The notes under the pieces are model-generated. The model saw nothing but the letters and a program-made list of their open reading frames with translations. It searched no databases and was not told the origin of the DNA. The position numbers were made by a program, and so were the translations under genes. 64,000 bases of DNA from Candidatus Amarobacter glycogenicus (lineage in GTDB: Bacteria; Chloroflexota; Dehalococcoidia; Tepidiformales; Tepidiformaceae), in contig JADJZF010000002.1 of assembly GCA_016719395.1 (NCBI GenBank), forward strand, positions 310,001-374,000, in the 5' to 3' direction. Positions within the stretch are counted from its first letter, which is position 1. Every line of letters begins with the position of its first letter. Below, one piece after another: positions 17,154 through 24,311 of the stretch.

Positions 17154-17837
17154 TCAGCCCACCAGCGCTTCGAGCCCTCCCCGGTCCTTGATCCGGATCT
17201 CGCGCCGGCTGACATCGATCATGCCGTCGGCGGCAAGCTTCCCCAAGGCCCGCTGCGCGACGTCTGGTACCGTCCCCAGGCGCGACGCGAGCTCCGGCAC
17301 CGTGTACCAGCGCGGACGCTGCACCACGTCATCAGTCGCCTGCTCGATCAACAGGCGGGCCAACCTCTCCATTACCGACCGGAGCGACAGGTCTGCCACC
17401 AGCCCGACAAGGAACACCATCCGGTCCGCCATGCTCTCGATTACTTGCTCGGCGAAGGCGGGACTTTCGCGAAGCAGCCGCTTGACGGGCTCCCGTGGCA
17501 GCATCCACGCCGCTGACGCTTCGAGTGCGACCGCCGTGGCGGGGCTGGGATGGGATGTGAACACCGCGACGGTGTTGAATGGCTGTCCGGGGGCAATGAA
17601 TTCAAGCGACTGTTCACGTCCCTGGGCGGAGGCCTTCACGACCTTCACATAGCCAGAATCAAGAATAAAGAGCCCGGCCGCCGGCTCTCCTTCGAAAAAC
17701 ACCGCCTCGCCGGGTGCGTACTCGCGCCAGTCGGCCTCCCTGGCGAGTGCCGCCAGCGCATCGGGGGCCAGCCGTGCGAAGAACGGGACTGCCTTGAGCC
17801 GCGCGGCGAAGTCGGCCCGGGTGCTTCCTGGAGACAT
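17154..17837 (-). CDS. Crp/Fnr-family transcription regulator
   Basis: The 227-residue protein has an N-terminal cyclic-nucleotide-binding fold (FFARLAPDALAALAREADWREYAPGEAVFFEGEPAAGLFILDSGYVKVVK, residues about 19-66), a dimerisation helix (AFAEQVIESMADRMVFLVGLVADLS, about 135-160) and a C-terminal winged helix (YTVPELASRLGTVPDVAQRALGKLAADGMIDVSRREIRIKD). No N-terminal cysteine cluster for an iron-sulphur centre is seen, so it is not a classical Fnr; the ligand is unknown. It is divergent from the MMPL transporter with a 141-bp shared region that contains a perfect palindrome. Part of this gene is duplicated at 16626-16760. Confidence 0.88.
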   Translation of the reverse strand: MSPGSTRADFAARLKAVPFFARLAPDALAALAREADWREYAPGEAVFFEGEPAAGLFILDSGYVKVVKASAQGREQSLEFIAPGQPFNTVAVFTSHPSPATAVALEASAAWMLPREPVKRLLRESPAFAEQVIESMADRMVFLVGLVADLSLRSVMERLARLLIEQATDDVVQRPRWYTVPELASRLGTVPDVAQRALGKLAADGMIDVSRREIRIKDRGGLEALVG

Positions 17838-17926
17838 GCCTGCATCCTACGCGCCCTCCCCGCGATCTTGCCCCGACGCGCAGATGTCTCCCGCTGCCAC
17901 CGGAAAAGCGACTAAAGTCCGGGAAT

Positions 17927-17946
17927 GTGTGCCTGCGCTGGCACAC
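17927..17946. promoter_or_regulatory. Perfect palindrome between crp-family gene and MMPL transporter
   Basis: Arms GTGTGCC (17927-17933) and GGCACAC (17940-17946) form a perfect 7-bp inverted repeat around a 6-bp spacer, 33 bp before the transporter ATG and 90 bp before the regulator ATG. Geometry (two arms about one helical turn and a half apart) suits a homodimeric winged-helix regulator. I infer that the adjacent Crp/Fnr protein binds here and controls itself or the transporter. Confidence 0.5.
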
Positions 17947-17978
17947 GATGGAGGCTATGCACCAAGGACGGTATCCCC

Positions 17979-20165
17979 ATGAACACTGATCGCAGCATGC
18001 TCGAACGCTGGGGCCGCTTCGTCTATCGCAAGCGTTGGTACGTGCTCGGGGTGTGGGTCGTCGTCGGCGCCGCCCTCGGCCTCACCGCCCGCACCATCTC
18101 CGAAGGCACCATCAACACCCTCACGCTTCCCGGCGCCGAATCCCAGCAGGCCGTCGACGAACTCAAGAGCTCGTTTCCCGAACGCTCGGGCGACTATGCC
18201 GACGTTGTCTTCAGCGCACCGGGCGGCATCGACGATCCCGCCGCCAGGACGGCGATTGAAACGCTCGCACAAGAAGCCGCCGCCATACCCGGCGTGGTGG
18301 CCGTGTCGTCTCCCTTCGCCCCGGCCGGCGGTCTCGTGTCTGAGGATCGCACCGTTGCCATCGCCCGTGTGCAGTACGCCCAGGGTGCCGATGATGTCCC
18401 CTCCGAACACGCCGCGGCGCTCGAAACACTCGTTGAAGAAGCCCGCTCCACCTCGCTGGCAGTCGAGCTTGGCGGTCCCGTGGCTGCTGCCCAGGAGCGC
18501 GAAGGACCGAATGAATCCACGGTGCTCGGCATCATCGCGGCGCTCGTGATCCTCTACATCCTCTTTCGCGCGTTCACGCCAACGGTCCTCCCGATTGCCA
18601 GCGCCATGTCTGGCCTCGCGATCGGCTTCGCTGTGATCTACTCCATGACTGCCGCCATCGACCTGAGCAAGTTCGCACCGAATATCGCCGCCATGCTCGG
18701 TCTCGGCGTCGGCATCGATTACTCGCTCTTCATCGTGGCTCGCTTCCGCGAAAACGTCTTTTCCGGCCACGACGGCGAAGAAGCCGCCGGCATCGCCGTC
18801 GCCACCGCCGGTAAATCGGTGGCGTTCGCCGGAGGCGTCGTGATCGTCTCGCTCCTGGGGTTGGGGCTCATGGGCATCCCCTTCGTTGGCTGGTTGGGGC
18901 TTGCTGCTGCCGCGATGGTCACCGTGGCGGTCCTCGCCGCGCTCTCACTACTGCCGGCCCTCCTCGGCGTCACTGGAGGCGCCATCGTCCGCGCCGGGAA
19001 CCGCCGCCGCGCCGAGGCCCGCCCGTCGCAAGAAGACAGCGGCTGGTACCGGCTCGGCCATGCCATCATGCGCCGTCCCTACGTGTTCCTGGCCGCGAGC
19101 AGCGTCATTCTGCTCGTGCTCAGCATCCCCTTCTTCGACATGCGGCTCGGTTCCGCCGACGCCGGCAACAACCCCACGTCAGCCACGACCCGCCGGGCAT
19201 ACGACTACATCGCGGATGCTTTCGGGCCAGGCATGAACGGCCCGCTCCAGGTCGTGCTCTCTGGTGTGTCGGCCGAAGGAGCGGAGGAGATCCGCGCCTC
19301 CATCGCAGCCACACCCAACGTCGCATCGGTAAGCCCGCCGATCGTCAACCCGTCCGGTGACGTGGCCGTCCTTTCCGTCGTCCCGGCTACCTCGCCTCAG
19401 TCGGCAGAAACTTCCACGCTCGTCCACGCGCTCCGAGACGACGTCCTGCCCGCGGCGACGAAGGGGACGGCGATCGAGACTTTCGTTGGCGGCGCCACCG
19501 CCCGCGGGATCGACATTGCCGACCGCATCGGCTCGCGTTTGCCGCTCTTCTTCGGCCTCGTCATCGGCATCAGCTTCTTGCTCCTGGTGGTGGTCTTCCG
19601 CTCGCTCATGATCCCGATAAAGGCCGCCCTCATGAACCTGCTCTCGATCGGCGCCGCCTACGGGGTGGTGGTCGCGGTGTTCCAGTGGGGGTGGGGAGGG
19701 AGCCTCGTGGGCGCCGGCTCGACCGGTCCCATTGAGTCGTTCCTCCCGATGATGCTGTTCGCCGTCCTCTTCGGCCTCTCCATGGACTACGAGGTATTCC
19801 TCGTCAGCCGCATCCACGAGGAGTACCTCCGCACCCGCGATAACGCCCGCTCCGTTGCGCGTGGACTCGCTTCAACCGCGAGCGTGATCACCGCCGCCGC
19901 TGCCATCATGATCGTGGTGTTTCTGAGTTTCGTGTTGAACGACCAGCGCGTCGTGAAGGAGTTCGGCCTTGGCCTCGCGGTCGCGGTATTCGTCGATGCC
20001 ACGGTTGTCCGGCTGCTCCTCGTCCCGGCAACCATGGAACTCATGGGCGAATGGAACTGGTGGCTCCCGCGATGGCTCGAACGGATCGTGCCGCGCATCT
20101 CTCTGGAAGAGGGCGATTCCCCCGCCTCCCCCGGCGAATCGGCCCAGGAGATCCACGTTCGCTGA
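17979..20165 (+). CDS. MMPL-family (RND superfamily) membrane transporter
   Basis: The 728-residue protein has the duplicated RND layout: a first helix (YVLGVWVVVGAALGL), a large extracytoplasmic loop, then five helices (IIAALVILYILFRAF, FAPNIAAMLGLGVGIDYSLFIVARFRE), and the same again in the second half (LPLFFGLVIGISFLLLVVVFRS, LPMMLFAVLFGLSMDYEVFLVSRIHE). The GxxxDYxLF and SMDYEVFLVSRI motifs carry the aspartate-tyrosine pair used for proton coupling in MmpL proteins. Such proteins export lipids or toxic compounds. ATG 17979 follows AAGGA at 17964; the 18 upstream codons in frame have no box. The palindrome at 17927 lies just upstream. Confidence 0.9.
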   Translation: MNTDRSMLERWGRFVYRKRWYVLGVWVVVGAALGLTARTISEGTINTLTLPGAESQQAVDELKSSFPERSGDYADVVFSAPGGIDDPAARTAIETLAQEAAAIPGVVAVSSPFAPAGGLVSEDRTVAIARVQYAQGADDVPSEHAAALETLVEEARSTSLAVELGGPVAAAQEREGPNESTVLGIIAALVILYILFRAFTPTVLPIASAMSGLAIGFAVIYSMTAAIDLSKFAPNIAAMLGLGVGIDYSLFIVARFRENVFSGHDGEEAAGIAVATAGKSVAFAGGVVIVSLLGLGLMGIPFVGWLGLAAAAMVTVAVLAALSLLPALLGVTGGAIVRAGNRRRAEARPSQEDSGWYRLGHAIMRRPYVFLAASSVILLVLSIPFFDMRLGSADAGNNPTSATTRRAYDYIADAFGPGMNGPLQVVLSGVSAEGAEEIRASIAATPNVASVSPPIVNPSGDVAVLSVVPATSPQSAETSTLVHALRDDVLPAATKGTAIETFVGGATARGIDIADRIGSRLPLFFGLVIGISFLLLVVVFRSLMIPIKAALMNLLSIGAAYGVVVAVFQWGWGGSLVGAGSTGPIESFLPMMLFAVLFGLSMDYEVFLVSRIHEEYLRTRDNARSVARGLASTASVITAAAAIMIVVFLSFVLNDQRVVKEFGLGLAVAVFVDATVVRLLLVPATMELMGEWNWWLPRWLERIVPRISLEEGDSPASPGESAQEIHVR

Positions 20166-20256
20166 GTTTGCCGCGAGCGGTCCCCCGCGTGGACTGCCTC
20201 GCCCGCCCGCCTTATCCTCGAAGGACGTTCATGTTCGAACGGTGGAGCACGGCAGC

Positions 20257-20949
20257 ATGGGCGATAGTAAGCAGGCTCCGGACATTACCCTGAAGTCCGT
20301 CGTTTCCGGCAGGACGGTGAACCCACGCAAGTCGGCCGCACCACTCGTCCTCGTTTTTGCCACCCAGGCGACCACGGAGCTCGTCAACCCCTTCCGGGCA
20401 GCGCTCCGGCAACAGTTCCCGGACCCGGCCGCGGTCGTCATCGCCAGCGTCGTCGACCTTGCCCGCGTCCCGCGCTTGATGCGGAAAATGGCGGAGAGCG
20501 CCCTTTCGAAACGCTACGAAGAAGTCGTTGCCACCCTGGAACCCGGCCAGGACCCGTCGCAGTTCGTCGTCATGCTCCCCGACTGGAAGGGAGAACTCGC
20601 CGCCGCCATCGGCCTCCCATCGCTTGGCGACGAGATGGGCGTCGCGGTCGTCGCCCCGGGTGGCGCCATCGCCGGCGCCTACCAGGGACCGAGCCCCTCG
20701 GCCCGACTACAGAACTCCTGGCGGCCATACCCGCCCGGTAGCGAACACCCGGCGCCCAACTTCCCGGGAACCTTTCTCATGGTTCGTGCGTTCATTAGCA
20801 AGTGGTATGGTCTCCACGCGCCCCATGGTGGTTCTAGCGGTCCCCCCCGAGCGGGGAGGCGAGGAGGAAGTCATGGCGATTTCCGGCAAAGACGAGTTGA
20901 CGCCTCGCGAGCGCGAGGTGCTGGAGTTGTTGAAGAAGCGACTCACTAA
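20257..20949 (+). CDS. Thioredoxin-fold (redoxin-like) protein lacking redox cysteines; 3' end probably altered
   Basis: From ATG 20257 the product starts MGDSKQAPDITLKSVVSGRTV, the typical opening of redoxin/TlpA-like proteins, and continues with PLVLVFATQATTELVNPFR, where a CxxC active site would be expected but is replaced by TQATTE. FVVMLPDWKGELAAAIGLPSLGDEMGVAVVAPGGAIAGAYQG fits the C-terminal half of the fold. No cysteine is present, so it cannot be a classical peroxiredoxin or reductase. After about residue 155 the sequence becomes Gly/Arg-rich and runs 77 bp into the HTH3 gene; the native end was probably lost when the HTH3 module arrived. Confidence 0.6.
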   Translation: MGDSKQAPDITLKSVVSGRTVNPRKSAAPLVLVFATQATTELVNPFRAALRQQFPDPAAVVIASVVDLARVPRLMRKMAESALSKRYEEVVATLEPGQDPSQFVVMLPDWKGELAAAIGLPSLGDEMGVAVVAPGGAIAGAYQGPSPSARLQNSWRPYPPGSEHPAPNFPGTFLMVRAFISKWYGLHAPHGGSSGPPRAGRRGGSHGDFRQRRVDASRARGAGVVEEATH

Positions 20950-21070
20950 CGAAGAAATCACAACAGAGCTTGTCATTAGTTTGCGGACGGCGGAGACCCA
21001 CGTGGCGAACGTGCTGCAGAAGCTGGGCTACAAGGATCGACACGAGCTGTGGCGGGATATCGTCGGTTAA
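20873..21070 (+). CDS. Stand-alone LuxR-type helix-turn-helix protein HTH3
   Basis: This third paralogue is 65 residues: MAISGKDELTPREREVLELL, TNEEITTELVISLRTAETHV, ANVLQKLGYKDRHELWRDIV. It is a complete GerE/LuxR DNA-binding domain and, like HTH1, nothing else. The ribosome-binding site AGGAGG is at 20862-20867, preceded by a CCCC...GGGG hairpin in place of the 174-bp leader of copies 1 and 2. The start sequence ATGGCGAT is shared by all three genes. It is followed by a run of five same-strand genes for exported or membrane proteins, so it heads the second cassette of this type. Confidence 0.85.
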   Translation: MAISGKDELTPREREVLELLKKRLTNEEITTELVISLRTAETHVANVLQKLGYKDRHELWRDIVG

Positions 21071-21150
21071 GAAGAAATCCGTATTGGGTACGGATGCGAA
21101 CGATACCGGCGGGGAGTTCACTAAGAGCAGGTCAGATTGAGGAGGCCAGG

Positions 21151-21960
21151 ATGGAACGACCCCTGAAGCCAACTGCGCTAGCGTTCTTGTGGGGCTCGAT
21201 ACTCGGCACGGCGATGTTAACCGCAGGCCCCGCCAGTGCGCACGTCGTTGCCGGGCGCGTGGCGATTCTATCCCCCGTGAGTGGGGCGATCACTACGCTG
21301 GAGTGTTACGACGGACCAAGTTTCGCGCCGTGCATCACGGGCGATCCAAATGGAGACGGCGTGACAGGTCCTCATGCCGGGCAATGGTCATCTCGAATCG
21401 ACATCGGCAACGCTACCAATCAGACCACCTGGGTTCAGGTCGATTACCTTCCGAATGGAGTCTCGACTGGCGTCTCTGGTGGTTATGCCATCGCGTATAA
21501 ACTCTCGACGTATTGTTCCCAATGGGAACCGGGCCACTCATCCTACAACGGCAAACTCGTTCAGATCGACCTGTTGTACTACGACACATCAGCTGCCTAC
21601 ATCAACGGCAATAGCCTGCTCTTTCAGCACGTTGCCCCAAACTACAGGGTTGGAGCTTCCGGCAGCTCGGCCCTATGGTATCATTGGAATAACGCCTATA
21701 ACTCGGTGAAACTGTGGCCTACGTGGGCCGAGAATTTCAAACTCAATAACCTCTCGTTGGGAGGAATGGACGTGGCGACCGTGGCCAGCTTTCCGGCCGG
21801 TTCGCCGCCAGCGACCTGCGCCGGAGCCTCGCATCTCCATATGGAGAATTCTGTGGGTGAATACAATCCTAGTGATTATCTTGGTAAGAGCGTCACCCAG
21901 CGGTATAACGACGCTCAGTATATGCATCTGCCCGGCATTACAGGGACAGCGCCATACTGA
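21151..21960 (+). CDS. Secreted protein with M23-peptidase-like features
   Basis: ATG 21151 has GGAGG 5 bp upstream and gives 269 residues with a signal peptide (residues 1-31, cut near AGPASA-HV). The mature protein has TGPHAGQWSSRIDIG (about 72-86) and, near the C-terminus, CAGASHLHMENSVGEYNPSDYLG (about 226-248). HxH-M-E followed by N-P-x-x-YL resembles the second metal-binding block of LytM/M23 endopeptidases (usual form HLHFE, then DPxxYL), and the earlier H...D could be the first block. Spacing differs from active enzymes, so this may be a degenerate or non-catalytic member. Base composition is visibly more AT-rich than in the flanking housekeeping genes. Confidence 0.5.
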   Translation: MERPLKPTALAFLWGSILGTAMLTAGPASAHVVAGRVAILSPVSGAITTLECYDGPSFAPCITGDPNGDGVTGPHAGQWSSRIDIGNATNQTTWVQVDYLPNGVSTGVSGGYAIAYKLSTYCSQWEPGHSSYNGKLVQIDLLYYDTSAAYINGNSLLFQHVAPNYRVGASGSSALWYHWNNAYNSVKLWPTWAENFKLNNLSLGGMDVATVASFPAGSPPATCAGASHLHMENSVGEYNPSDYLGKSVTQRYNDAQYMHLPGITGTAPY

Positions 21961-22005
21961 GCCCGAGCACTAAGAAAGGCGACCATTTCCCGAAGAGGCA
22001 CCTCT

Positions 22006-22593
22006 ATGAAACTATTCATTCTCCGAACTCCACGGCACCGAGTGCTGGCATTGGCTGCGGCTGGTCTCGCTACAATGGTCATTGGTGCGGCGGCGGTTGT
22101 CAGCGCAACGGCTGACGATGACCCGAGCGTACCAAAGCTTCCGGTCTCGGACGAAGCCGAGGTCGATCCGCGCCCAATCGGAGCGTTTCAGTTCTGGAAT
22201 CCCCAGGTCGGCTTCTATGTTCACCAGTGGGACGATCGTCAGATGAGTGAGGAGGATAAGGCGAAAGATCCGGTCTCCAATCCGGCCTGGCCGCCTTTCG
22301 AGGCTTGCATGGTCGCCGAAGGTGCGCCCGTTCGGGTCCGCAGCATCGGCCCCCTAACGCAAGCGGCCATCTCGGCGTTCCTCGGCGAACTCAACCAGGC
22401 CAACCCCGATCAAGAGGCGAACCTGCGGTTGCTTCAAACACCACCGGCCCAGCGCGGCGCGCTCGCTTCGTCGGGTTTCAGTGCGGTGCAGGCCGTGGCG
22501 TTCCTGAAGTGCGCGGATGAATGGCTTACGAAGTCTCCAAAGGAGGTCTACGAAACGACCGGGGTCGCGAATGAGCACTACCCCGGCGACTGA
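22006..22593 (+). CDS. Membrane-anchored protein of unknown function
   Basis: The 195-residue product starts MKLFILRTPRHRVLALAAAG with one hydrophobic segment (about 13-34) ending SATADDDPSVPKLP. The rest is extracytoplasmic, with two cysteines (PFEACMVAEG at about 103 and FLKCADEW at about 168) that could form a disulphide, and a helical stretch TQAAISAFLGELNQANPD. The anchor followed by a triple-Asp and Ser/Pro stretch resembles the N-terminus of the BNR protein at 14604, although the remainder is unrelated. I recognise no family. It is 45 bp after the M23-like gene, in the same cassette. Confidence 0.6.
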   Translation: MKLFILRTPRHRVLALAAAGLATMVIGAAAVVSATADDDPSVPKLPVSDEAEVDPRPIGAFQFWNPQVGFYVHQWDDRQMSEEDKAKDPVSNPAWPPFEACMVAEGAPVRVRSIGPLTQAAISAFLGELNQANPDQEANLRLLQTPPAQRGALASSGFSAVQAVAFLKCADEWLTKSPKEVYETTGVANEHYPGD

Positions 22594-22616
22594 GGTTCGC
22601 GCCTTGGCTTCACTGT

Positions 22617-23018
22617 ATGGCCGTTCCCTCTCCTCGCTCTTCCGTCTTCGGTCCTGAGGGACGACTGAGGAGCGGGCCGATCCTGGCGTTCAGCGCCCGG
22701 GTGTCATTTCGGGCAACCGGCAACCCCGCGGACGCATCTAAGAGCAGGCTGTCTCGACCGGACGGCCACACCGGCCTCAATGGAGGCGGTACTTATCTCG
22801 GGTCGGTAGTTTACGGGCACTGCAACGCGTCATTCACCGGACCGCAGAACACCGCCGAGTTCGGAGAGATTCGTGCTCTGACGGAGATCGCCTACGTGGC
22901 TGCCGGCAACATAGAAGATTGCTACGAAGGTGCGCACGTCCACATGGAGGCCATTGGGGCTAGCGGCGCGAACACGTCCATAAGCTGCAGTTCCGCTTCG
23001 TGGCTGTACTACTTCTGA
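22617..23018 (+). CDS. Short protein with the same CxGAxHxHME motif, possibly a truncated relative of 21151
   Basis: The frame of 133 codons has no signal peptide and no good ribosome-binding site before ATG 22617; GTG starts further in (near 22700) are possible. The C-terminal part contains TEIAYVAAGNIEDCYEGAHVHMEAIG (two blocks, residues about 88-113), which parallels VATVASFPAGSPPATCAGASHLHMEN of the secreted protein at 21151. The first 45 residues are Arg/Ser/Pro-rich and look non-native. I think it is a decayed or 5'-truncated copy of an M23-like gene, but a true small protein cannot be excluded. Its stop overlaps the ribosome-binding site of the next gene. Confidence 0.45.
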   Translation: MAVPSPRSSVFGPEGRLRSGPILAFSARVSFRATGNPADASKSRLSRPDGHTGLNGGGTYLGSVVYGHCNASFTGPQNTAEFGEIRALTEIAYVAAGNIEDCYEGAHVHMEAIGASGANTSISCSSASWLYYF

Positions 23019-23030
23019 GGAGGGGCGTGA

Positions 23031-23441
23031 ATGGGAGGCATTGACGATGCCGGGGTTTGTATCAGCGCGCTGGGAGCCTTGTTGGCCTGGTCCGCGACCC
23101 TCAAACTCAGGTTCCGCACCGAGTTTAATGCGGCGGTTCGGACTTGGGGTTTCGGGCCTACATGGACGAGGGTCGCGAGCCTGGGGCTACCACCATTTGA
23201 GTTGACTCTCGCAGCGGGGCTCATGGCCGCAGCCTTTAACGTGGGCAACAGGACATTGATGTGTTGGGCGTGCTTCCTGACGTTCACCGCCTTCAGCGCC
23301 GGCCAGCTATGGGTGTGGCGGCGAAGACCGGAAGCAGCTTGCGGATGCTTCGGGCGATCCAGCCGGTCGGTATCAACGTCATCTGTTCTGCGAACCACCA
23401 GCTTGGCGGTAGCCGCTGGTTTCACAGCGGTGGTGTCATGA
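23031..23441 (+). CDS. MauE-like four-helix membrane protein
   Basis: The 136-residue protein has four membrane segments (starting near ISALGALLAWSATLKLRF, ELTLAAGLMAAAF, CWACFLTFTAFSAGQLWVW and LAVAAGFTAVV) and the motif ACGCFGRS in the third loop. The C-x-CFG motif and size match the MauE/DoxX-like family, which helps disulphide formation in periplasmic or secreted proteins such as methylamine dehydrogenase. The site GAGGAGGGG at 23017-23025 precedes ATG 23031. It is coupled to the next gene by an ATGA overlap. In this cassette of Cys-containing exported proteins a role in disulphide handling is plausible, but it is inference. Confidence 0.65.
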   Translation: MGGIDDAGVCISALGALLAWSATLKLRFRTEFNAAVRTWGFGPTWTRVASLGLPPFELTLAAGLMAAAFNVGNRTLMCWACFLTFTAFSAGQLWVWRRRPEAACGCFGRSSRSVSTSSVLRTTSLAVAAGFTAVVS

Positions 23442-24208
23442 CCCCGGCGACGTTCACGGCACAGTTACGCGCCGCCCTTGTGGTTGCCGTTGCCATGGCC
23501 GGGGCGTGCTTGCGAGGCTTTACGCCAGTCGCCGCGCAGCAGCCGCCCTCCTGGGCCTACCCCGATGCAACACGGACTGGACTGGCGGAAGTGGACCGCG
23601 CAATTGCGGAGATGCTTGAGCGGGACCACGCGGGACTCCTCGGCAGGTTCGTGTTCACAGCCCGGCCTTGTTCCACCGCGGGCGGGATAGGCAGCGTCCG
23701 GTGTCCAGTGGGACAACCTTCCGGCACGAGTGTGCATGTGTTTCGGAGCGCGAGTTGCCAGTCGTCCTGGTTGCCGCAAGGAGACCCGGCACTCGAGGCT
23801 GCGGCTCAACAGTTGGTTTCGCACCCCAAGGCGCTGTTCGCCGTGGCGCGAGTCAGTGGAGATGCCACGGGCGCGGACTTTGCAGTGTTTTTCGGAGGCT
23901 ATTCCGATCCCGGGACGCCCGAGGTAGAGGGAACTGACGACTCCGCGCGGGTGCTTTACGTGTCCGAGGCCGGAATCTCCGGCGTAGACTTCGGGTGCCG
24001 CGACGGCGTAGGTCATGAGGCAGCGTCCTTATCTGCGAGCGCATTCCTCCTCCCGCCGCGTGTGGGACCCCTTCCGCCGATCCTTGGTTCGGGTCCGGAG
24101 CCGGAGCCGACTCCTTCACGGGCCGGGAGACTTGCGCTCGTCCTGCTCGCACTGGGCTCGGCGTTGCTCGCAATTACACGGCCAAGGCGCGATACACCCC
24201 TCCGTTGA
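23438..24208 (+). CDS. Surface protein with signal peptide, proline-rich stalk and C-terminal membrane anchor
   Basis: ATG 23438 overlaps the MauE-like stop (ATGA) and gives 256 residues. Residues 1-34 are a signal peptide ending FTPVAAQQPP. The body contains four cysteines (TARPCSTAGG, GSVRCPVG, RSASCQSSW, DFGCRDG), then a proline-rich stalk (LPPRVGPLPPILGSGPEPEPTPSR, about 205-228) and a final hydrophobic helix with an arginine-rich tail (LALVLLALGSALLAITRPRR). This is the layout of a sortase-type or tail-anchored surface protein, although no LPxTG is present. I recognise no family for the body. Four cysteines next to a MauE-like gene suggest that its folding partner is encoded upstream. 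Confidence 0.6.
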   Translation: MTPATFTAQLRAALVVAVAMAGACLRGFTPVAAQQPPSWAYPDATRTGLAEVDRAIAEMLERDHAGLLGRFVFTARPCSTAGGIGSVRCPVGQPSGTSVHVFRSASCQSSWLPQGDPALEAAAQQLVSHPKALFAVARVSGDATGADFAVFFGGYSDPGTPEVEGTDDSARVLYVSEAGISGVDFGCRDGVGHEAASLSASAFLLPPRVGPLPPILGSGPEPEPTPSRAGRLALVLLALGSALLAITRPRRDTPLR

Positions 24209-24311
24209 CATCCTCCCCCCACCATCTACCATACCCATCGCACCGCCCCGGCCCGGGGACAAGCAAGCGTGCGCGGGCCAACGGGGCTGCCATCTGAAAG
24301 GGGGAATCCGC

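Noticed and set aside
17121..17516. Long C-terminal part of HTH2 as a real domain
   Set aside because: It is the reverse complement of the crp-family coding region, with no independent similarity.
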